Of a stretch of 5,846 nucleotides of DNA, positions 1 through 4,718 are shown in pieces. The DNA lies in contig JAHEXN010000190.1 in NCBI GenBank assembly GCA_023252095.1, positions 1,172 to 7,017 of the forward strand, in the 5' to 3' direction. Below the pieces are notes generated by a model. That model ran no database searches. It worked only from the letters and a program-made list of their open reading frames with translations, and was not told the origin of the DNA. The DNA comes from Actinomycetes bacterium. Its GTDB lineage: Bacteria; Actinomycetota; Actinomycetes; Propionibacteriales; Nocardioidaceae. Within the stretch, counting starts at the first letter, position 1. Every line of letters begins with the position of its first letter. A program made the position numbers and the translations under genes.

Positions 1-2
1 GT

Positions 3-605
3 CCCAAGGGCGCCGAGCGCGACGTCATCCTGCTGCGCGCGCACGAGCCGAACTTCCGGTGGCGCGGGTTCTGCAGCACGATCCTGGGCATCGCGTCGCT
101 CGCCGGGGTCACGGACGTCATCACGCTCGGCGCGCTGCTGGCCGACACGCCGCACACCCGCCCGGTGCCGGTGAGCGGCTCCAGCAACGGGCTGTCGTCG
201 CGGGTGGCGCCGGGCGTCGAAGTCTCGCACTACAGCGGACCCGTGGGCATCACCACGGCGCTGGTCGAGGAGGCCACGAACCTCGGGATGTCAGCGGTCT
301 CGTTGTGGGCCGCCGTGCCGCACTACCTGGCCGAGCCACCGTGCCCCAAGGCCACGCTCGCCCTGCTCGGGGCCGTCGAGGACGCCCTCTCGATCCCGCT
401 CCCCCAGGGCGTGCTCGACGAGCTGAGCGAGGCCTGGCAGCGCGGGGCCGAGGAGGTCATGGAGGACGACGAGGAGATCGCCGAGTACGTCAAGGCGCTC
501 GAGTCGGAACGTGACACGAGCGAGCTCCCCGAGGCGTCGGGTGACGCGATCGCCCGTGAGTTCGAGCGTTACCTGCGCCGCCGCGGCACGAGCGACGACA
601 GGTAG
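3..605 (+). CDS. PAC2 family protein, C-terminal part (5' end outside window)
   Basis: The frame is open from the first bases and ends at TAG 603-605, giving 200 visible residues. Family members are usually about 280-310 residues, so roughly 80-110 N-terminal residues lie upstream. I recognise it as the actinobacterial PAC2 family from several blocks: a Trp-Arg-Gly-Phe stretch, the ITLGALLADTPHTRPVPV segment, a Tyr-x-Gly-Pro-x-Gly-Ile-Thr block, and SLWAAVPHY followed by PKATLALL. The tail is acidic and helical (EEVMEDDEEIAEYV), ending in a basic RRRG segment, as is common in this family. PAC2 proteins are related to eukaryotic and archaeal proteasome-assembly chaperones. The exact role of the actinobacterial proteins is not settled. 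The protein has no visible signal peptide or membrane segment and should be cytosolic. It runs convergent to mshC and their stop codons abut. Family assignment is firm; function is inferred only at family level. Confidence 0.9.
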   Translation, partial: PKGAERDVILLRAHEPNFRWRGFCSTILGIASLAGVTDVITLGALLADTPHTRPVPVSGSSNGLSSRVAPGVEVSHYSGPVGITTALVEEATNLGMSAVSLWAAVPHYLAEPPCPKATLALLGAVEDALSIPLPQGVLDELSEAWQRGAEEVMEDDEEIAEYVKALESERDTSELPEASGDAIAREFERYLRRRGTSDDR

Positions 606-1835
606 CTACAGCGCCACACCGAGCAGCGCGTCGACCGCGAGACGTACCTGGCCTGGGGCCGCGGTGTCGTCGCCGGGCTGCGTCGCCCACGCGTCGACGG
701 CCGCGAGGGCAGCCGGGGCGTCGAGGTCGTCGGCCAGTGCTGCCCGCAGGGCGGCGACGACCGGTGCTGCCGGAGCGGCGGAGCCCCGGGACACCGCCTC
801 ACGCCACGTGGCGAGGCGTGCCTCGGCAGAGGTGAGCTCGGCGTCGAACCACTCCCAGTCGCTGCGGTAGTGGTGAGCCAGCAGCGCGAGCCGGATCGCC
901 ATGGGGTCGCGGCCCTCCCCGCGCAACGCCGAGACGAGGACGAGGTTGCCCTTGGACTTGCTCATCTTCTCGCCCTCGAAGCCCACCATGCCGGCGTGCA
1001 CGTAGGAGCGTGCGAAGCGCTCGCCCGTCGCGACGGTGGCCTCGGAGGCCGACATCTCGTGGTGCGGGAACACCAGGTCCGATCCCCCGCCCTGCACGTC
1101 GAAGTCGGTGCCGAGGTGCGCCAGCGCGATTGCGGCGCACTCGACGTGCCACCCGGGGCGGCCGCGGCCGAGACGGGAGTCCCACGCCGGCTCGCCGGGG
1201 CGCTCGGCCTGCCAGAGCAGGCAGTCGAGCGGGTCACGCTTGCCGGCACGCTCGGGATCGCCACCACGCTCCCCGAAGATGCGGGCCATCGTCTGCGCGT
1301 CCCAGCCGGACACCGAGCCGAAGTCGGGGTCGGCGTGGACCGCGAAGTAGAGGTCGTCGTCGACGGCGTAGACCGCGCCCGCCTTCTCGAGACGCCCCAC
1401 GAGGTCGACCACGAGATCGATCGACTCCACGGCACCGATGTAGTTCTCGGGCGCCAGGATCCGCAGTGCCGTCATGTCCTCGCGGAAGAGCTGGGTCTCA
1501 CGCTCGGCGAGCTCGACCCAGTCGATGCCCGTCGCGGCGGCACGCTCGAGCAGCGGGTCGTCGACGTCGGTGACGTTCTGCGTGTACGACACCCCACGGC
1601 CCTGGTCGAGCCACGTGCGCTGGAGCAGGTCGAAGGTCAGGTACGTCGCAGCGTGACCGAGGTGGGTCGCGTCGTAGGGCGTGATGCCACAGACGTAGAG
1701 GCGCGCGTCGCCCTCGCCCTCGCCGTCGAGAGGTCGGGGGGCGCCGGACGCGGTGTCGTGCACCACGGGGGCGGGGCCGGTGCCGAGTCCCTCGGAGGCC
1801 AGTGACGGCACGACGGGACTCGACCAGCTACGCAT
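606..1835 (-). CDS. mshC: L-cysteine:1D-myo-inositol 2-amino-2-deoxy-alpha-D-glucopyranoside ligase (MshC)
   Basis: This 409-residue protein has the usual length for MshC. The enzyme joins cysteine to GlcN-inositol using ATP, giving Cys-GlcN-Ins; MshD then acetylates this to mycothiol, the main low-molecular-weight thiol of actinomycetes. It is a class I aminoacyl-tRNA-synthetase-like enzyme derived from cysteinyl-tRNA synthetase. The MRSW start is typical of MshC. The CGITPYDATHLGH block carries Cys49 and the HIGH-type signature HLGH (58-61). QNVTDVDDPLLERA follows at about 86-99. GWHVEC ends at Cys233, GGGSDLVFPHHE covers 249-260, and KMSKS covers 290-294. By analogy with CysRS, the zinc ligands should be Cys49, Cys233 and a His of the PHHE block. 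The C-terminal region after about 330 is shorter than the tRNA-binding part of true CysRS, which separates MshC from CysS. The ATG at 1833-1835 has no strong Shine-Dalgarno but sits six bases after a TANNNT hexamer, so the mRNA may be leaderless. It is divergent from corA. Confidence 0.95.
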   Translation of the reverse strand: MRSWSSPVVPSLASEGLGTGPAPVVHDTASGAPRPLDGEGEGDARLYVCGITPYDATHLGHAATYLTFDLLQRTWLDQGRGVSYTQNVTDVDDPLLERAAATGIDWVELAERETQLFREDMTALRILAPENYIGAVESIDLVVDLVGRLEKAGAVYAVDDDLYFAVHADPDFGSVSGWDAQTMARIFGERGGDPERAGKRDPLDCLLWQAERPGEPAWDSRLGRGRPGWHVECAAIALAHLGTDFDVQGGGSDLVFPHHEMSASEATVATGERFARSYVHAGMVGFEGEKMSKSKGNLVLVSALRGEGRDPMAIRLALLAHHYRSDWEWFDAELTSAEARLATWREAVSRGSAAPAAPVVAALRAALADDLDAPAALAAVDAWATQPGDDTAAPGQVRLAVDALLGVAL

Positions 1836-1847
1836 GCCCCGAGACTA
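1836..1847 (-). promoter_or_regulatory. Candidate -10 element for a leaderless mshC transcript
   Basis: Read on the minus strand, TAGTCT (plus-strand 1842-1847) is followed by six bases and then the mshC ATG. This fits the actinobacterial TANNNT -10 consensus, with transcription starting at or next to the A of ATG. No good purine-rich ribosome-binding site lies between them. No convincing -35 is visible about 17 bp further upstream. The call is a pattern inference, not measured. Confidence 0.35.
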
Positions 1848-1897
1848 TCGGCCGGGCACCAGCGGCGGTGCGACGGCCGGTCCACCGTGCGCGCTGG

Positions 1898-1909
1898 CAC
1901 CATGGCTCC
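1898..1909 (+). promoter_or_regulatory. corA: Candidate -10 element for corA
   Basis: CACCAT at 1898-1903 is followed by six bases and then the GTG chosen as the corA start. It keeps the key A at position 2 and T at position 6 of TANNNT but has C instead of T at position 1. The geometry matches the mshC candidate on the other strand of the same 74-bp divergent gap. The match is weaker, and a conventional promoter elsewhere in the gap is equally possible. Confidence 0.22.
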
Positions 1910-2869
1910 GTGATCATCGACTGCGCGGTGTACCGCGACGGAGCCCGGGAGGACACCGGGCCGTCCTCCGAGGAGCTGACCGCCGCCCTGGCGGGCCTGG
2001 GTGAGGACGACTTCCTCTGGATCGGCTGCAACAACCCGACCGGCGACGAGATGCGCCGCGTCGGCCAGGTGCTCGGCCTGCACCCGCTCGCTGTCGAGGA
2101 CGCGCTCGAGGTGCACCAACGACCCAAGATCGAGCGGTACCGGGACCACCTGATCATGTCGATGCGCATGGTGTCCTACAGCGACGACGACATCCAGACG
2201 CACGAGGTCAACCTGTTCCTCGGGGCGAACTACCTGTTGACCGTGCGGCACGGCGGTCCCTCCCTGGTGGAGGCACGGCGGCGAGCCGAGAAGCGCAACG
2301 ACGCCCTGGCCCACGGTCCGACGGCTGCCCTGCACGCTGTCGTCGACACGATCGTGGACCGCTACGAACAGGTCGCCCGCGAGCTGGAGATCGACGTCGA
2401 GGAGGTCGAGACGTCGGTGTTCTCGGCCGAGCTCACGAGCGACTCCACCCGCATCTACCGGCTCAAGCGTGAGGCGCTCGAGTTCCGACGAGCGGTCGTG
2501 CCCCTCAAGGAGCCGGTCGTGCGGTTCTCCGAGGCGGCCGAACCCGCCGAGGCGCGACCGTACTTTCGCGACATCGCCGACCACCTAGGCCGGGCCGCGG
2601 AGGCGATCGACACGATCGACCACCTGCTCGACAACGCGCTCACGGCTCATCTCGCGCAGCTGAGCGTCCAGCAGAACGCCGACATGCGCAAGCTCGCCGC
2701 AGGCGCGACGCTCTTCGCCATCCCGACCGCGATCGCGGGGGTCTACGGCATGAACTTCGAGCACATGCCCGAGCTGTCCTGGACCGCCGGCTACCCGCTC
2801 TGCCTGGCCCTGATGGGCGCGATCTGCCTCTACACCTACCGCCGCTTCAAGAAGTCCGGCTGGTTGTGA
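1910..2869 (+). CDS. corA: CorA-type divalent metal (Mg2+/Co2+) transporter
   Basis: The predicted protein has 319 residues, within the CorA range. CorA forms a pentameric inner-membrane channel for Mg2+ and related cations, with a large cytoplasmic N-terminal domain and two C-terminal membrane helices. The soluble domain carries LHPLAVEDALEVHQRPK near 60-80 and a long helical region at about 150-255. The first membrane helix spans about 262-281 and ends in the family signature Gly280-Met281-Asn282 (YGMNFEHMPEL). The second spans about 295-312, followed by the cytoplasmic tail FKKSGWL. I chose GTG 1910 because it gives the typical N terminus MIIDCAVYRDG. The frame is open further upstream to a GTG at 1802, but that would overlap the mshC 5' end and add unlikely residues. 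The gene is divergent from mshC (74-bp gap) and lies 6 bp upstream of an unknown gene that may be co-transcribed. A degraded copy of its 3' end lies about 0.8 kb downstream. Whether Mg2+ is the true substrate cannot be read from the sequence. Confidence 0.93.
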   Translation: MIIDCAVYRDGAREDTGPSSEELTAALAGLGEDDFLWIGCNNPTGDEMRRVGQVLGLHPLAVEDALEVHQRPKIERYRDHLIMSMRMVSYSDDDIQTHEVNLFLGANYLLTVRHGGPSLVEARRRAEKRNDALAHGPTAALHAVVDTIVDRYEQVARELEIDVEEVETSVFSAELTSDSTRIYRLKREALEFRRAVVPLKEPVVRFSEAAEPAEARPYFRDIADHLGRAAEAIDTIDHLLDNALTAHLAQLSVQQNADMRKLAAGATLFAIPTAIAGVYGMNFEHMPELSWTAGYPLCLALMGAICLYTYRRFKKSGWL

Positions 2870-2875
2870 GACTCG

Positions 2876-3637
2876 ATGCCGTGGTCCGCTGACTTCACCG
2901 ATGTGCCGAGAGACCGCTCGCTCGACCTGTTTCGCGACAGCATCGGGCACCTGGTGCTGCACGGCGAGCAGGTTGGCTTCATCGCGACTCGGGTAGGCGC
3001 CCTGGGTACGCGGGAGGCCGGCCGCCTCTGGTGGGCGACGTGGAGCGTGCAGGAGTTCGTGATGGTCTACGTGACCTCGACGCTCTCCGGAAACGGCCTG
3101 CCCGAGTTCGACGACCCGTGGCTCATTCCTGACTCGCACGATGAAGCCATCGCGTCGCTTCGTGAGGGTCGGTGGGAGGAGACCGACGTCTCCCATCCGG
3201 ACCGATTGGGTGTCGAGTACGAGGTCCGGTGGCTGGACGGACCAGAACGCGATGCCGCGTGGGCCGCGCACGGGTTCGACCGCACCGACGAGGGTCCGGG
3301 TCCTGTGCCTCCGATCGTGTGCGTCGACGGCGGCGACGTGACCCTCTACTCAGGTTTCGAGGCGGCCGGGAGGCAGACCGAGGTGTACGACCTGGAGGTC
3401 CTGGACTTCTACGACGCAGCGGGTCTGCGGCTCGTCGCGAGACCGGCACGAGATCACGGCGTACAACTCGCTGTGGCTGAACCGCGCGAGCACGATCCGG
3501 ACGGCTTGGCGACCGTCCTCAGGTCTTTTGTCCGCGCTGTTGGAACGGACCGGGTCGGTGTGGCGGATCCAGACCACGAGGATCTGGACTCACTGGTCTG
3601 CGCCGTCGCAGCTTTCCAGGGCGTCGAGCAACCGTAG
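2876..3637 (+). CDS. Hypothetical protein, 253 aa, family not recognised
   Basis: I do not recognise this protein. It is 253 residues, acidic overall, and has no signal peptide or membrane segment, so it is probably soluble and cytoplasmic. Visible landmarks are a Trp-rich stretch (LWWATWSV, 51-58), a hydrophobic FVMVYVTSTL segment (61-70) that looks like beta structure, PWLIPDSHDEAIASL (81-95), a Gly/Pro-rich linker near 140-147 and an Asp-rich C-terminal third (DPDHEDLDSL, 231-240). A two-part fold with a linker near 135-150 is possible. The ATG is six bases after the corA stop with no clear ribosome-binding site, which fits translational coupling to corA. No other good in-frame start lies nearby. 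Its codons include many A/T endings (aga, gta, gaa, att, ctt), unlike corA. A decayed copy of the corA 3' end follows it, so the gene may have arrived by insertion or as part of a duplication. Confidence 0.72.
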   Translation: MPWSADFTDVPRDRSLDLFRDSIGHLVLHGEQVGFIATRVGALGTREAGRLWWATWSVQEFVMVYVTSTLSGNGLPEFDDPWLIPDSHDEAIASLREGRWEETDVSHPDRLGVEYEVRWLDGPERDAAWAAHGFDRTDEGPGPVPPIVCVDGGDVTLYSGFEAAGRQTEVYDLEVLDFYDAAGLRLVARPARDHGVQLAVAEPREHDPDGLATVLRSFVRAVGTDRVGVADPDHEDLDSLVCAVAAFQGVEQP

Positions 3638-3655
3638 ATCGAGAACTGTCTCTTG

Positions 3656-3759
3656 TTCGGCGTTCTGCTCGCGTGGGGGTGCCGAACTCCAACGACTTCG
3701 AGCACGTGCCGGAGGTGTCTTGGACCGTCAGCTACTCGCTCTGCCTCGCCCTCATGGGT
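3656..3759 (+). pseudogene. Decayed fragment of a corA 3' end
   Basis: In the third forward frame different from the upstream gene, 3697-3759 encodes FEHVPEVSWTVSYSLCLALMG. This aligns without gaps to FEHMPELSWTAGYPLCLALMG of the CorA at 2756-2818. By my count 53 of 63 bases match, with at most one difference per codon. Five of the ten changes are silent and five alter the amino acid. Upstream, 3656-3696 looks like a weaker continuation of the first membrane helix (LFGVLLA against LFAIPTA), but in a frame shifted by one base: the distance between the two Phe codons is 41 bases here and 42 in corA. The GMN signature is lost (the corresponding stretch reads PNSN). No similarity is visible beyond 3759 or clearly before 3656, so both ends are truncated. 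It lies between two convergent genes and has no plausible start or role as a protein. The 3697-3759 homology is secure; the frameshifted upstream part is tentative. Confidence 0.8.
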
Positions 3760-3771
3760 GGCGGTGCTGCA

Positions 3772-4023
3772 TCAGGAGTCCCATTCGCCGAGCAGCTGGT
3801 GACGAAGCCAGTCAGCTTGAGAAATCAGGGCGCCCAGTAGCTCCTCCGCGTTGTAGCCCTCGTCCGGCGATCGAAAGCTCCAGGAGGAGTCACCGCTGGC
3901 CAGCCGAGTCTTGATGAGGACGTACGCGCACTCGGGAGAGACCCCTTCTGGCAAAGGCACGATGGTCATGCCGGGCAATGCCTCTTCGATGGGGATGCGT
4001 GCAGGTTCGTCAGAGTCGGGCAT
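3772..4023 (-). CDS. Small hypothetical protein, 83 aa
   Basis: The product is a short soluble protein with no membrane segment or signal peptide. It has a Pro-rich N terminus (PARIPIEEALPGM), a central strand-like stretch ECAYVLIKTR, a Trp-containing SSWSFRSP turn, and a helical C-terminal half (AEELLGALISQADWLRHQLLGEW). It resembles in general style small conserved actinobacterial proteins with an EELLGAL-type helix, but I cannot name a family or function. Start choice: the ATG at 4021-4023 gives MPDSDEP and lies six bases after TACGGT on the minus strand, a leaderless-type arrangement. An upstream ATG at 4057-4059 would add MRLRQARRYGHH and has only a weak GAAG-type site. About a quarter of its codons end in A or T, far more than in mshC or corA. 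It lies downstream of another small minus-strand gene, about 130 bp away. Confidence 0.65.
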   Translation of the reverse strand: MPDSDEPARIPIEEALPGMTIVPLPEGVSPECAYVLIKTRLASGDSSWSFRSPDEGYNAEELLGALISQADWLRHQLLGEWDS

Positions 4024-4035
4024 GTGGTGACCGTA
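4024..4035 (-). promoter_or_regulatory. Candidate -10 element for the 83-aa gene
   Basis: Read on the minus strand, TACGGT (plus-strand 4030-4035) is followed by six bases and the ATG at 4023. It satisfies TANNNT at all three fixed positions and would give a leaderless transcript. This is the main reason for preferring the shorter start of the gene. It would also let the gene be transcribed independently of the minus-strand gene upstream. Confidence 0.33.
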
Positions 4036-4153
4036 CCGGCGCGCCTGGCGAAGTCGCATTCATCGCGGACTTCTTCAAGCGTTCGCGCTGCGCGCCGGCC
4101 ATTGGCCGAAGGTTGCAGCTCATGGTCACGGTCGATGCCTTCGAGGCCGACGC

Positions 4154-4570
4154 CTACTGCTTCCTGCCGCGCCTGACTCGCGGGGGAACGGTGATGACAC
4201 GCGCAGGCGACAGTGCCCGGCAGAACCCCTCGACCTCCGCCTCGGGCAAGTACACGAAGATCACCGAGCCTTGGTCATCGACCTCGGCCAGCGGCTTCAT
4301 GTCGGCGGTCCAGACGTTGGTGGTAAAGGCATAGGGAGCCAGGAGAACGTAGGCCACCCACTGGTGGTCCTCGACGGGGGTCACCCATCCGGACAGCTCA
4401 TACTCGCTTCTGCGAGGGGCGAACACCTTCGCTGCTGCCACTATCTCCGGCGGCCACGTTTCCGACTCAGACCACGGGATGTCGATCTGCAGACGGTCTG
4501 CCTCGCCTCGTACGTGGGCCAGTGCGGTTCGACACGCTGTGGCCAGCTGATCGTCGAGACTTTCGGTCAC
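4154..4570 (-). CDS. Hypothetical protein, about 138 aa
   Basis: I do not recognise a named family. The protein appears soluble. An N-terminal helical stretch (SLDDQLATACRTALAHV, residues 4-20) is followed by WSESETWPPEIVAAAKVF (33-50). A central block looks like a small alpha/beta domain and has the strongest conserved-looking features: YELSGWVTP (57-65), WVAYVLLAPYAF (71-82) and NVWTADM (85-91). VIFVYLPEAEVEGF follows (103-116), and the tail is basic (RVRRGRKQ). I chose GTG 4570, giving MTESLDDQL, with a modest GGTGGGG site about ten bases upstream. A GTG at 4615 would add 15 residues (starting VWFRRRPDP) and is a real alternative. The same frame stays open far upstream, to 5440, but there it is only antisense to the HNH gene. 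The gene shares strand with the 83-aa gene 130 bp downstream, so the two may form one unit. Codon use is less G/C-biased than in the core genes. Confidence 0.68.
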   Translation of the reverse strand: MTESLDDQLATACRTALAHVRGEADRLQIDIPWSESETWPPEIVAAAKVFAPRRSEYELSGWVTPVEDHQWVAYVLLAPYAFTTNVWTADMKPLAEVDDQGSVIFVYLPEAEVEGFCRALSPARVITVPPRVRRGRKQ

Positions 4571-4718
4571 GATCGAAAGGCCCCACCGGGGATCAGGGCG
4601 TCTTCGGAACCACACGGAGAGATGATGACTGACGAGGTGGGGAGGGGGTTGTCCACAGATTTCCGCCAGCGGCCGAATCGGACGGACGTGTGTCGGTGGG
4701 GGTCGTTTGACTGGTGTC
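4571..4718. other. Divergent intergenic region with a DnaA-box-like site
   Basis: This 148-bp gap separates the minus-strand 138-aa gene from the plus-strand HNH gene and should hold both promoters. I see TTGTCCACA at 4649-4657, which matches the high-GC actinobacterial DnaA-box consensus, but only one copy. A G-rich run (GGTGGGGAGGGGG) lies directly before it. No convincing -10/-35 pair, terminator hairpin or tRNA is visible. If the 138-aa protein really starts at 4615, the gap is shorter. Confidence 0.4.

Noticed and set aside
870..1805. 311-codon plus-strand open frame opposite mshC
   Set aside because: It is the antisense shadow of mshC, whose motifs are unmistakable, and its translation has no recognisable domain.
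1902..1913. Tiny upstream reading frame ATG-GCT-CCG-TGA overlapping the corA GTG
   Set aside because: Such a three-codon frame is likely to occur by chance, and nothing else supports a regulatory leader peptide.
1637..2584. 315-codon minus-strand open frame opposite corA
   Set aside because: It is antisense to a clear CorA protein and would also overlap the mshC 5' end.
3643..3658. GAAC...GTTC inverted repeat after the 253-aa gene as a terminator
   Set aside because: The stem is only four base pairs and no T-tract follows, too weak to call.
4063..4077. Minus-strand CTTGAAGAAGTCCG resembling CTTCAAGAAGTCCG at the corA 3' end
   Set aside because: There is only one mismatch in about 14 bases, but the similarity does not extend on either side and consists of common Lys-Lys-Ser codons. 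It is more likely chance than a second, inverted corA fragment.
4096..4108. Inverted repeat CGGCCATTGGCCG between the two small minus-strand genes
   Set aside because: The arms are six bases with a one-base centre, so it cannot form a useful hairpin, and no T-run follows. It could be a small operator, but nothing supports that.
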